Source: Terrabacter sp. Ter38
GTDB taxonomy: Bacteria > Actinomycetota > Actinomycetes > Actinomycetales > Dermatophilaceae
DNA: 64,000 nt
Assembly: GCF_024519435.1 (NCBI RefSeq)
Contig: NZ_JALJRZ010000010.1
Location: forward strand, 124,001 to 188,000
Direction: 5' to 3'
This document shows, piece by piece, positions 34,035 through 42,352 of the stretch. Positions within the stretch are counted from its first letter, which is position 1. Every line of letters begins with the position of its first letter. The notes below the pieces were generated by a model. It saw only the letters and a program-made list of their open reading frames with translations. It ran no database searches and was not told the DNA's origin. The translations under genes and the position numbers were made by a program.

Positions 34035-34682
34035 TCACTCCGGCGGGGCCAGCGGGTGGGGGGACGGTGACGTGCTGACGGCGCCGGGCGGGTCCGCGGT
34101 TCCCGACGAGCCCGAGGTGTCCGAGGAGCCCGAGGAGTCCGAGGAGCCCGTGCCGGGGGGTGGGGCGACGCGCACGGGGTCCGGCCCGAGCCCGAGCACG
34201 CCGCCCTCCGACGCCTGACCGAACTTCTGCTCGAGGAACGCCCCGTGCACGATGATCGCCTCGGCGTCGGCACGGCATACGGCGTCGTAGACCTTGTCCA
34301 TCGTCGTGCCGAGCAGGTCGAGCTGGTCGACGAGGAGCATGACCGAGCTCTTGCCCGCCGCGATGGGGCGCGTGTCGGCCCAGTCGCGCGGGAGGCGCAG
34401 GTAGTTGCCGATGGCGACCGGCAGGTAGTCGGTGGCGGTGGCCATGACGCTGAAGCCCTGACTGCTGCCGAGACCGAGGTTGGACAGGCGCGGCAGGGTC
34501 TGGCGCACGATCCGGGTGACGCGCAGCAGGCGTGAGAGCACGACGCCGGGCACCTTGCCCTCGCGGGCCTGGGCCTCGATGGCGTCCAGCGCCCCGAGGA
34601 GCTGCTCGGTGGTCGGCGGCCCCGAGCGCACGGGCTCGGGTGCCTCGGGCCTGTCCAACCCGAACCACGACCGGATTCCCAC
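34035..34682 (-). CDS. Uncharacterised protein accompanying TelA
   Basis: A 215-residue protein. The N-terminal 165 residues are mixed alpha/beta (TEQLLGALDAIEAQAREGKVPG, RIVRQTLPRLSNLGLGS, DYLPVAIGNYLRLP) and the C-terminal 50 are a Gly/Ser/Pro-rich tail with repeats of SSDSSG type. No signal peptide or catalytic motif is seen. It lies between the TelA-like and AAA+ genes on the same strand, with gaps of 151 and 53 nt, and short proteins of similar look accompany TelA in other actinobacteria as far as can be recalled. A cytoplasmic adaptor is the best guess. Confidence 0.65.
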   Translation of the reverse strand: MGIRSWFGLDRPEAPEPVRSGPPTTEQLLGALDAIEAQAREGKVPGVVLSRLLRVTRIVRQTLPRLSNLGLGSSQGFSVMATATDYLPVAIGNYLRLPRDWADTRPIAAGKSSVMLLVDQLDLLGTTMDKVYDAVCRADAEAIIVHGAFLEQKFGQASEGGVLGLGPDPVRVAPPPGTGSSDSSGSSDTSGSSGTADPPGAVSTSPSPHPLAPPE

Positions 34683-34833
34683 TGCGTTGTCCCCTCTGGT
34701 GTGTCACGCGCGCCGACGTCGGCCGGCCACGCACATCCTGCTCCACGGGTCGCGCCACGGCGATCCCGCCTCACCTCACCCGCGTCGCCGGCCCGTCACC
34801 GGCTCCCGGTCGGGCTGGCATGCGCAGCCACCC

Positions 34834-36093
34834 TCACCGGCCGGAGCCGAGGTCGAGCAGCCCGGGAGCGGCGTTCTCGGCGCGGCGGGCGTCCTGCTTG
34901 GACACGCGCTCGAGGTAGGTGCGCGACTTGGCCACCTCGGTCTCGAGCGTGCCGATCGTCGCGGCCATGTTGTCGAGCGCCCGCACCTTGAACTGGTCGA
35001 TGGTGTCCATCGTCTCGTAGATGTTGGCGAACGCCTTCTGCAGCGACTCGATCGACAGCGTCGAGCTCGCGGACTGCTCCTGGATGCGGGCGGAGTTCTG
35101 CTTGAGGGCCTCCGACGTGCGCTCGATGATGCCCGAGGTCGTCGTGTTGAGGGCCGTGATCTGGTCGAGCACGAGCTGCTGGTTGTTGAGCGCCTGGGCC
35201 ACGATGACGGCGGTCCGCAGGGCCGAGACCGTGGTCGTCGTCGCCCGGTCGACGCCCTTGATGAGCTCGATGTTGTTCTTGATGATGATGTCGATCGCGA
35301 GGTAGTTCTGGATCGACACGGCCAGCTGGGTCAGCAGGTCCTGGTGCTTCTGGCGGACGTAGAAGAGGACGTCCTCGCGCAGCGCCTTGGCGCGCTCGGG
35401 GTCGGTCGACTCGAGGGTCGCGACCTGGGCGGCGAGCTTGGCGTCGAGCCGCTCGGCGACGTAGACGTACTGGTTGAGCCGGCCCATCGACTCCCAGAGG
35501 TTCTTCTTCTCGAGGTTGAGGGCGACGTTGTCCTTGACGAGCTCGTCCTGCCCCGACTGGAGCGAGTGGAGGATGCCGTTGAGGTGGCTCTGCGCCGACT
35601 GGTACTTGCGGAAGTAGTCGTTGACCTTGTCGCCGAACGGGACCATGCCGAGGAACTTCTTGGCGCCCTTCGCCTGGCCCGGGTCGAGGTCCTCGACCGT
35701 GCGCCGCAGGTCGAGCAGCGTCTTGCCGACCTTGGAGTTGCCCGACAGGCCGCCCTCGTTGAGCGCCTTGACGGGCATCTGGAGCATCCGGTTGGACGAC
35801 TCGGCGGCGAACCGCACCTCGTCGTTGCCCATGGTGCGCACGTCGGCGGCCTTGGTCTCCCACTCGGGCGAGCGGGCCGCGGCCTTCGTGAGGGAGTCGA
35901 GGTAGGTGTCGACCTTGGCGTCGAGGCCGGGCAGGGCCGCCTCGGGGACGGCCGGTGCCATCTTCGGCGCGGCGGTCTCGGCGACGGCGGCCGTCGGTGC
36001 GGGGGCCGTGAGGATGAACGCGTCGCCGGGCGGCGGCTCGAGGGGGGCGACCTGGGCGGGCGCGGCTGCCTGGGCGGCGGGCTGGTCAGTCAT
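34834..36093 (-). CDS. TelA/KlaA-family toxic-anion-resistance-like protein
   Basis: A 419-residue protein. A Pro/Ala-rich leader (about 1-60) is followed by a long helical TelA domain: FFGMVPFGDKVNDYFRKYQSAQSHLNGILHSLQSGQ-like core, NVALNLEKKNLWESMGRLNQYVYVAERLDAKL, RAKALREDVLFYVRQKHQDLLTQLAVSIQNYLAIDIIIKNN. The family was named for tellurite resistance but its function is unclear; it recurs with Ter stress genes and VWA/PP2C/kinase sets. Here it heads the PknG cluster. The ATG at 36093 (MTDQPAAQ) has GGAAGG upstream. Cytoplasmic; no membrane segment. Confidence 0.88.
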   Translation of the reverse strand: MTDQPAAQAAAPAQVAPLEPPPGDAFILTAPAPTAAVAETAAPKMAPAVPEAALPGLDAKVDTYLDSLTKAAARSPEWETKAADVRTMGNDEVRFAAESSNRMLQMPVKALNEGGLSGNSKVGKTLLDLRRTVEDLDPGQAKGAKKFLGMVPFGDKVNDYFRKYQSAQSHLNGILHSLQSGQDELVKDNVALNLEKKNLWESMGRLNQYVYVAERLDAKLAAQVATLESTDPERAKALREDVLFYVRQKHQDLLTQLAVSIQNYLAIDIIIKNNIELIKGVDRATTTTVSALRTAVIVAQALNNQQLVLDQITALNTTTSGIIERTSEALKQNSARIQEQSASSTLSIESLQKAFANIYETMDTIDQFKVRALDNMAATIGTLETEVAKSRTYLERVSKQDARRAENAAPGLLDLGSGR

Positions 36094-36425
36094 GTGGAGC
36101 GGGTCCTTCCCTCGCGTGCCGGCCGCGTCGGCGACGCGACCGAAGTCCCTCGCCCGTCGGCACCGCGGACGGCGCACGAATCACGCCTGCGGCGCGCTCG
36201 TCGGGCGTACGGCCACTCTACGTGCCGTGCGCCTGCGACGGGTGGGCGAACGCGTGGGTTCCGTCGCCCGGAAGTCCCTCTCCGGAGAGCGAGCGGCCGC
36301 GGCTCGGAGTCAGGGGAGGTTACGAGCCGCGACCGCGTGCGTGGGGCACCCACGCCCGGAGAACGGATGGGGTTACCCGCCGGTTCCCCGGCCCTGCGTC
36401 CGGGCGTCGGGCGACTCGGTCTGGC
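36094..36425. other. Intergenic region upstream of the PknG cluster
   Basis: 332 nt between the TelA-like gene start and the end of the dioxygenase gene, both leftward. It must hold the promoter of the ten-gene cluster. No convincing -35/-10 pair, long palindrome or terminator was recognised, only short GC-rich pairings (for example CTCTCCGGAGAG near 36278-36289). Open frames through it look non-coding. Confidence 0.5.
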
Positions 36426-37205
36426 TCAGTCGAACTGCCAGGACCGCTTGCTCAGCCCGAACCAGAAGCCGTCGATGACGCTCGTGTTGTCGAGACCGCC
36501 GGACTCGTAGGCGGCGCCGAGGGTGACGAAGAGCGGGGCGAAGTGCTCCGTGCGGGGGTGGGCCTCGTGGGCGGCCGGGGCCTTGTCGAGGAAGTCGAGC
36601 AGGCTGTCGACGTCCTGGGCCCGCATGGCCTCCTGGGCCCAGTGGTCGAACTCGGCGCTGGCGCGTGGGGGCAGGCCGTCGGCGCCGGCGTGCGGGTTGA
36701 ACCAGCGCAGGTTGTGGGTCGTGAAGCCGGAGCCGATGATCATCGTGCCCTGGTCGCGCAGGGGTGCGAGGCGCCGGCCGATCTCGAAGAGCCCTCGCGG
36801 GTCCAGCGTCGGCATCGACATCTGGAGCACCGGCACGTCGGCGTCGGGGAACATCTCCTTGAGCGGGACGTATGCGCCGTGGTCGAGGCCGCGTGCCTCG
36901 TCGCGGTGCACCTGGTGGCCCGGCCAGGTGAGCAGCCTCGTCACGTCGTCGGCGAGCCCGGGGGCGGCGGGGGCGTCGTAGGTCACCTCGTAGTACTTCT
37001 GCGGGAAGCCCCAGAAGTCGTAGGTCAGCGGTGCGCCGGTCGTCGAGCCGAGCGTCGTCGGTGCGTCCTCCCAGTGCGCGGACACCATGAGGACGTTCGT
37101 GGGCTTGGGCAGGTCCGCGGACCATCCGGCCAGCTCGGCGGTCCAGCGCTCGTCGTCGGCGAGCGGCGGCGCACCGTGGCTGAGGTACAGGACCGGGGCG
37201 GACAT
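36426..37205 (-). CDS. DODA-type extradiol ring-cleavage dioxygenase
   Basis: A 259-residue enzyme of the LigB/DODA (YgiD-like) family. Likely metal and catalytic residues are visible in YLSHGAPPL, MVSAHWED, GLDHGAYVPLKEMFPDADVPVLQMS and GSGFTTHNLRWF; the histidines of SHG, AHW and DHG fit the Zn/Fe site. It would open catechol-like rings using oxygen, or act in quinone detoxification. Upstream (37220-37242) an AT-rich stretch with TTGAAGTCTAAAC could hold the promoter and a MarR-type operator. GGAAGGAA precedes the ATG. No pathway partner is adjacent. Confidence 0.87.
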   Translation of the reverse strand: MSAPVLYLSHGAPPLADDERWTAELAGWSADLPKPTNVLMVSAHWEDAPTTLGSTTGAPLTYDFWGFPQKYYEVTYDAPAAPGLADDVTRLLTWPGHQVHRDEARGLDHGAYVPLKEMFPDADVPVLQMSMPTLDPRGLFEIGRRLAPLRDQGTMIIGSGFTTHNLRWFNPHAGADGLPPRASAEFDHWAQEAMRAQDVDSLLDFLDKAPAAHEAHPRTEHFAPLFVTLGAAYESGGLDNTSVIDGFWFGLSKRSWQFD

Positions 37206-37340
37206 GGCGGTTCCTTCCGAAGTTGTTGAAGTCTAAACTACCATGAGGAACGAGCGTTGGCTCGCCATCATTCCCGAGGCCGTATGCCGCGGGCCCCCTT
37301 TTCGACGAACCCCAGCGCCCCACCCGCGCCCACCCCCAAC

Positions 37341-37478
37341 GTCGAGAGGCCACTTCCGGCCCACCCCCAACCGTCGAGAGGCCACCTCTGGCCGCTTCCG
37401 CACGGTCGAGAGGCCAGCCCTCAGTGGCCACTTCTGGCCTCTCGACGGGTGCGAGGGGGCCACACGTGGCCTCTCGAC
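37341..37478. repeat. Structured intergenic repeat, 12-bp units at 32-bp spacing (copy 1)
   Basis: Three direct units GTCGAGAGGCCA start at 37341, 37373 and 37405 (32 bp apart), followed by two inverted units TGGCCTCTCGAC at 37435 and 37467 (again 32 bp apart). Spacers are about 20 bp and differ. The last part, from the first inverted unit, is nearly identical to a second locus at 43692-43735, including GGTGCGAGGGGGCCA between the inverted units. The surrounding 455-nt gap (37206-37660) has no gene. It is not CRISPR-like in repeat length, orientation or context. Confidence 0.8.
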
Positions 37479-37660
37479 GTTTCGATGCGATGCGGGGCGC
37501 GGTGGGTGCGGGGCGAGCGGGTCGCGAGGGGACGGCATACGCCCTCTCGGGTGGATGTCGTGAGACCGCACTCGGCGCGGGCTGTTACGGTCGGTCCGCG
37601 TCCACGTCGGGGCAGCGACGAATCCGCTGCACGTGAGATGCGGGAAGTTGAAGGTGCACC

Positions 37661-40444
37661 ATGGCCGCAGGCAAGGGCCGCAAGCTCGTCATCGTCGAGT
37701 CGCCCGCCAAGGCGAAGACCATCGCCGGCTACCTCGGAGGGGACTTCGAGGTCGAGGCGTCGGTCGGTCACATCCGTGACCTGCCGAACCCGTCCGAGCT
37801 TCCGGCGGACATGAAGAAGGGCCCGTTCGGCAAGTTTGCCGTCGACGTCGACAACGGCTTCGAGCCGTACTACGTCGTCGACCCGGACAAGAAGAAGAAG
37901 GTCGCCGAGCTCAAGCGGCTCCTCAAGGACGCCAGCGAGCTCTACCTCGCCACCGATGAGGACCGCGAGGGCGAGGCCATCGCGTGGCACCTGCTCGAGG
38001 CGCTCAAGCCGCGAGTCCCCGTCAAGCGCATGGTGTTCCACGAGATCACCCGCGAGGCGATCCAGCGGGCCGTCAACGACACCCGCGAGATCGACACCGC
38101 GATGGTCGACGCCCAGGAGACCCGCCGCATCCTCGACCGCCTCTACGGCTACGAGGTCAGCCCGGTCCTGTGGCGCAAGGTCCGCCAGGGACTGTCGGCC
38201 GGCCGCGTCCAGTCCGTCGCGACCCGCATGGTCGTCGAGCGCGAGCGCGAGCGCATGGCGTTCGTCCGCTCCTCCTACTGGGACGTCGAGGGTGACTTCA
38301 CCCCCGACAGCGCGAGCCAGCAGTTCACGGCGCGCCTCTCGTCCGTCGACGGTGTGCGCGTCGCCTCCGGTCGCGACTTCGCCGACGACGGCCGCCTCAC
38401 CGGCAAGAGCGTCGTCCACCTCGACGAGGCGCTCGCGACGCGCATCGCCGAGGCGTGCCTGCCCCTGAGGGCGCGGGTCACCGACGTCCAGGAGAAGCCC
38501 TACACCCGCCGCCCGTCGGCACCGTTCACGACCTCGACCCTCCAGCAGGAGGCGTCCCGCAAGCTGCGGATGTCGTCCAAGAACGCGATGCGCGTGGCGC
38601 AGCGGCTCTACGAGAACGGCTACATCACCTACATGCGTACCGACAGCACGACGCTGTCGGACGCCGCGATGACCGCGGCGCGCAGCCAGGCCCGCGACAT
38701 GTACGGCGCCGAGTACGTCCCGGACAGCCCGCGCCGCTACGAGAAGAAGGTCAAGAACGCGCAGGAGGCCCACGAGGCCATCCGTCCCGCCGGTGACCGC
38801 TTCCGCAGCCCGGCCCAGGTCGCCGGGTCGCTGCGCGGCGAGGAGTTCGCGCTCTACGAGCTGATCTGGAAGCGCACCGTCGCCTCGCAGATGGCCGATG
38901 CCCGCGGCTCGACGGCCACCGTCAAACTCGCCGTCGACACGGCGCTCGAGGGTGCGCAGTCCGTCGAGTTCAGCGCCAGCGGCACCGTCATCACCTTCAA
39001 GGGCTTCCTCGCCGCGTACGAGGAGGGCCGCGACGACGAGTCCGCCGCCCGTGCCGACGCCGCCGCCGAAGAGCGCCGCCTGCCCAAGCTGAGTGCCGGC
39101 GTCCCGCTCGAGGTCGTCCGCGCCGAGGCCGACGGCCACGAGACCAGCCCGCCGGCCCGCTTCACCGAGGCCACCCTCGTCAAGGCGATGGAGGAGCGCG
39201 GCATCGGCCGCCCCTCGACGTACGCCTCGACCATCGGCACCATCCAGGACCGCGGCTACGTCTTCACCAAGGGCCAGGCCCTCGTGCCGACGTGGCTCGC
39301 CTTCGCCGTGACCCGGCTGCTCGAGGAGCACTTCGGCAACCTCGTCGACTACGAGTTCACCGCCTCGATGGAGGAGGACCTCGACCGCATCGCCAATGGC
39401 GACGAGGGTCGCGTCGCGTGGCTGAAGCGCTTCTACTTCGGCGAGGAGGCAACCTCGGCCGCCGGCCTGCGCAACCTCGTCGAGGACCTCGGCGAGATCG
39501 ACGCGAAGGAGATCAGCACCATCCCGATCGGCGACGGCATGGTCGTGCGCGTCGGCCGCTACGGCCCCTACGTCGAGGAGCTCGTGCCTGCGGGTGTCGA
39601 CCTCGCGACGGGCGAGGTCGCCGACGGCGCCGAGGTGGCCGCGACGCCGCGCCGCGCGACGATCACCGACGACATCGCGCCCGACGAGATGACGCCCGAG
39701 AAGGCGCGGGAGCTGCTCGAGGTCGCCGCCGACGACGGCAAGGTCCTGGGCAAGGACCCCGACACCGGCCGCGAGATCATCGCCCGCGCCGGGCGCTACG
39801 GGCCCTATGTCACCGAGGTCATCGAGGACGACGAGGGTGCGACCGGCGCGACCGGTGCCGACAAGCCCAAGGCCAAGAAGCCCGCCAAGGTCAAGCCGCG
39901 CACGGCCTCGCTCTTCAAGGACATGGAGCTGGCCACGCTCGACCTCGAGTCGGCCCTCAAGCTCCTCTCGCTGCCGCGGGTCGTCGGCTCCGATACCGAG
40001 GGCGTCGAGATCACCGCGCAGAACGGTCGTTACGGCCCGTACCTCAAGAAGGGCACCGACTCACGGTCGCTGACGACAGAGCAGCAGCTCTTCGACATCA
40101 CCCTCGACGAGGCGCTCGCCATCTACGCCCAGCCCAAGCAGCGCGGTCGGGCCGCGGCCGCCCCGCCGCTCAAGGAGCTCGGCGCCGACCCCGTCAGTGG
40201 CAAGCCCGTCGTCGTCAAGGACGGCCGCTTCGGTCCGTACGTCACCGACGGCGAGACCAACGCGACGCTGCGGAAGGATGACGACCCCGAGGCGATCACG
40301 CCGGATCGGGGCTTCGAGCTGCTCGCCGAGAAGCGCGCCAAGGGCCCGACGACCCGCAAGCGCGCCGTGAAGAAGACGGCGAAGAAGACCGCGAAGAAGG
40401 CGACGACGCGCACGACGAAGAAGGCCGCCGCCAAGAAGGCCTGA
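37661..40444 (+). CDS. topA: DNA topoisomerase I
   Basis: A 927-residue type IA topoisomerase that relaxes negative supercoils. The TOPRIM domain opens with KLVIVESPAKAKTIAGYLG and contains ATDEDREGEAIAWHL (acidic metal site). The catalytic tyrosine lies in YITYMRTDSTTLS. C-terminal repeats typical of actinobacterial TopA follow (GRYGPYV... recurring about four times: GRYGPYVEE, GRYGPYVTE, GRYGPYLKK, GRFGPYVTD), ending in a Lys/Ala/Thr-rich tail that binds DNA. The ATG at 37661 has GAAGGTG nearby. It is essential in most actinobacteria. It is preceded by the structured repeat and is likely monocistronic. Confidence 0.97.
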   Translation: MAAGKGRKLVIVESPAKAKTIAGYLGGDFEVEASVGHIRDLPNPSELPADMKKGPFGKFAVDVDNGFEPYYVVDPDKKKKVAELKRLLKDASELYLATDEDREGEAIAWHLLEALKPRVPVKRMVFHEITREAIQRAVNDTREIDTAMVDAQETRRILDRLYGYEVSPVLWRKVRQGLSAGRVQSVATRMVVERERERMAFVRSSYWDVEGDFTPDSASQQFTARLSSVDGVRVASGRDFADDGRLTGKSVVHLDEALATRIAEACLPLRARVTDVQEKPYTRRPSAPFTTSTLQQEASRKLRMSSKNAMRVAQRLYENGYITYMRTDSTTLSDAAMTAARSQARDMYGAEYVPDSPRRYEKKVKNAQEAHEAIRPAGDRFRSPAQVAGSLRGEEFALYELIWKRTVASQMADARGSTATVKLAVDTALEGAQSVEFSASGTVITFKGFLAAYEEGRDDESAARADAAAEERRLPKLSAGVPLEVVRAEADGHETSPPARFTEATLVKAMEERGIGRPSTYASTIGTIQDRGYVFTKGQALVPTWLAFAVTRLLEEHFGNLVDYEFTASMEEDLDRIANGDEGRVAWLKRFYFGEEATSAAGLRNLVEDLGEIDAKEISTIPIGDGMVVRVGRYGPYVEELVPAGVDLATGEVADGAEVAATPRRATITDDIAPDEMTPEKARELLEVAADDGKVLGKDPDTGREIIARAGRYGPYVTEVIEDDEGATGATGADKPKAKKPAKVKPRTASLFKDMELATLDLESALKLLSLPRVVGSDTEGVEITAQNGRYGPYLKKGTDSRSLTTEQQLFDITLDEALAIYAQPKQRGRAAAAPPLKELGADPVSGKPVVVKDGRFGPYVTDGETNATLRKDDDPEAITPDRGFELLAEKRAKGPTTRKRAVKKTAKKTAKKATTRTTKKAAAKKA

Positions 40445-40544
40445 CCCGCCCCGTCGAGCGAGCACCCGTCCCACTCGAGTGGTTCATTGCGTATGCCGAG
40501 AGGTGGCCCTGCCGGGGAGGGTGCCGTCACGCTAGCGTCGGGTC

Positions 40545-41018
40545 GTGATCGAGACCCGACGTCTGGAACCCGCCGACCGGGACCGGTGGGAGATGCTCTT
40601 CCGCGCGTACATCCGCTTCTACGAGCGCGAGCTCGGCCAGGCGGCATACTACAAGGCCTGGCGCGAGATCATCTCTGACACAAGGCTGCACGGGCTCGGG
40701 GCGTGGCTTGATGGTGAGCTCGTCGGGATCACTCACTTCCTCGTTCACCCCAGCTCGAGCGAGGCCGACCTCTGCTACCTCGAGGATCTCTTCACCGACC
40801 CCGTGGTGCGTGGTCGCGGCGTGGCGAGCGCCCTCGTCGCGGCCGTGCGTGACTGGGCGCGCGAGCACGGCTGCGGCAGCGTCTACTGGCAGACCCACGA
40901 GTCGAACGTCGTCGCGCGCCGGCTCTACGACGAGGTCGCGACGTTCGGGGGCTATGTCGTCTACACGCTGCCGGTCGCGCCCGACGGCGCGGGTGACGGG
41001 AACGTCGGCCCGCGGTGA
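40545..41018 (+). CDS. GNAT-family N-acetyltransferase
   Basis: A 157-residue acetyltransferase starting with GTG at 40545. The acetyl-CoA-binding motif A is LEDLFTDPVVRGRGVASALVAAV (R/Q-x-x-G-x-G/A form), preceded by the beta strands LVGITHFLVHPS and followed by SVYWQTHESNVVARRLYDEVA, a motif B typical of GCN5-type enzymes. The substrate is unknown. It precedes the PIG-L gene by 12 nt on the same strand, so they may be co-transcribed, and both fit small-molecule amine modification. Confidence 0.87.
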   Translation: MIETRRLEPADRDRWEMLFRAYIRFYERELGQAAYYKAWREIISDTRLHGLGAWLDGELVGITHFLVHPSSSEADLCYLEDLFTDPVVRGRGVASALVAAVRDWAREHGCGSVYWQTHESNVVARRLYDEVATFGGYVVYTLPVAPDGAGDGNVGPR

Positions 41019-41030
41019 GAGGCTGATCCC

Positions 41031-41822
41031 ATGTCAACCGTTGTCTTCGTCCACGCCCACCCCGACGACGAGGCCTCGCAGTCCGCCGGCTCGATGGCGC
41101 GGGCCGTCAGCGAGGGCCACCGCGTCGTGCTCGTCGTTGCCACCAACGGTGACCACGGCGACGCCCCCGATGACCTGGCCGACGGCGAGACCGTCGTCGA
41201 GCGGCGTCGCGCCGAGGCAGCTGCCTCCAACGCGGTCATCGGCACCCACCGCGTCGAGTTCCTCGGCTACGCCGACTCCGGCATGACCGGGTGGGCTCAG
41301 AACGACCACGAGGAGAGCTTCGCCCGGGCCGACACGGAGGAGGCGGCTCAGCGCCTCGCGGCGGTCCTGCGCGAGGAGGCGGCCGACGTCGTCGTCGGCT
41401 ACGACTGGCACGGTGGTTACGGCCACCCCGACCACGTCAAGGTGCACGCCGTGACGAAACGGGCCGCCGAGCTCGCCGCCACGCCCCGCTACCTCGAGGG
41501 CTCGATGAACCGCGACGCGATGATCCGGTCGCACCAGGCCGCGATGGCGGCGGGACTCGACGTGGGGGAGTGGGACCCCAGCCAGCCCATGGACGACGGC
41601 AACCCGCTCGGCAGCCTCGAGAGCGAGCTGCACTGGGCGTGCGACGTCGGCGAGTTCCTCGAGGTCAAGCGCTCGGCGCTCAAGGCGCACGCGAGCCAGT
41701 CCGACGCGCAGGGGATGCTCCAGATGCCGGTCGAGATGTTCGCCGTGGCCTTCGCGTGGGAGCACTACATCGAGCCCGGCCGCCCCGACGGGATGGTTGC
41801 CGGCTGGTTCCTCGACGGGTGA
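41031..41822 (+). CDS. PIG-L family LmbE-like deacetylase
   Basis: A 263-residue zinc amidase/deacetylase. VVFVHAHPDDEASQSAG holds the AHPDDE zinc motif and GYGHPDHVKVH the second zinc histidine. The family includes MshB and Mca of mycothiol metabolism and GlcNAc-PI deacetylases. Length and the C-terminal AWEHYIEPGRPDGMVAGWFLDG resemble mycothiol-type or Mca-like members, but MshB versus Mca cannot be settled by eye. Its start lies 12 nt after the GNAT stop. An acetyl transferase next to a deacetylase could be coincidence. Confidence 0.88.
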   Translation: MSTVVFVHAHPDDEASQSAGSMARAVSEGHRVVLVVATNGDHGDAPDDLADGETVVERRRAEAAASNAVIGTHRVEFLGYADSGMTGWAQNDHEESFARADTEEAAQRLAAVLREEAADVVVGYDWHGGYGHPDHVKVHAVTKRAAELAATPRYLEGSMNRDAMIRSHQAAMAAGLDVGEWDPSQPMDDGNPLGSLESELHWACDVGEFLEVKRSALKAHASQSDAQGMLQMPVEMFAVAFAWEHYIEPGRPDGMVAGWFLDG

Positions 41823-41828
41823 CCGTCC

Positions 41829-41849
41829 GGTAACCTACTCGCGGTAACC
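41829..41849. promoter_or_regulatory. Paired GGTAACC elements before the SCP2/acyl-CoA dehydrogenase genes
   Basis: GGTAACC occurs at 41829-41835 and 41843-41849, 14 bp apart, just upstream of the SCP2 start at 41877. Each element is a near-palindrome. They could be an operator for the fatty-acid-related pair downstream; this is tentative. Confidence 0.3.
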
Positions 41850-41876
41850 ATGCCGTTTCCTCCGGAGGGACACCCG

Positions 41877-42344
41877 ATGCCCGAGATCGACTTCACGACC
41901 GCCACCGCCGAGGAGCTCGCCGCCGTCGAGCCCGGCGAGTTCATCCGCATCGTCAAGGAGATGTCCGGCAAGGACGTCAAGGAGGTCATGGACAGTGCCA
42001 ACCGCGGCCCGATCGTCGATGCGATCTTCCGTCGCATGCCCGAGCTCTTCCGCCCCGACCGGGCGGGCTCGACGACCGCGACGACGCACTGGAGCATCAC
42101 CGGCCGCCCCGATGGCGGCGCCGACGAGTGGACCGTGCGCTTCACCGACGGCACGTGCACGTCGGTGCCCGGCCACGACGGTGACTCGACACTGTCTCTC
42201 GCCATGTCGCCCGTCGACTTCACCAAGGTCATCACCAAGAGCGGCAACCCGGTCATGATGTTCATGACCGGCAAGATCAAGGCCAAGGGCGACCTCGGGC
42301 TCGCAGCCAACATCGCGAACTACTTCGACATCCCCCAGGCCTGA
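41877..42344 (+). CDS. SCP2 sterol-transfer-domain protein
   Basis: A 155-residue protein. The second half is an SCP2-like domain: HWSITGRPDGGADEWTVRFTDGTC, DSTLSLAMSPVDFTKVITKSGNPVMMFMTGKIKAKGDLGLAANIANYF, with the typical GKIKxKGD motif. Such domains bind fatty acyl or sterol-like lipids. The ATG at 41877 is preceded by CGGAGGG; an upstream in-frame ATG at 41850 lacks a site. It is followed after eight bases by an acyl-CoA dehydrogenase gene, suggesting a lipid-degradation pair in which SCP2 presents substrate. The lipid is unknown. Confidence 0.88.
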   Translation: MPEIDFTTATAEELAAVEPGEFIRIVKEMSGKDVKEVMDSANRGPIVDAIFRRMPELFRPDRAGSTTATTHWSITGRPDGGADEWTVRFTDGTCTSVPGHDGDSTLSLAMSPVDFTKVITKSGNPVMMFMTGKIKAKGDLGLAANIANYFDIPQA

Positions 42345-42352
42345 GGCTCGTC

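Noticed and set aside
37341-37478. CRISPR-like array of short repeats with about 20-bp spacers
   Set aside because: Repeat units are only 12 bp, change orientation half-way, recur at a second intergenic locus with shared spacer sequence, and no cas gene is near.
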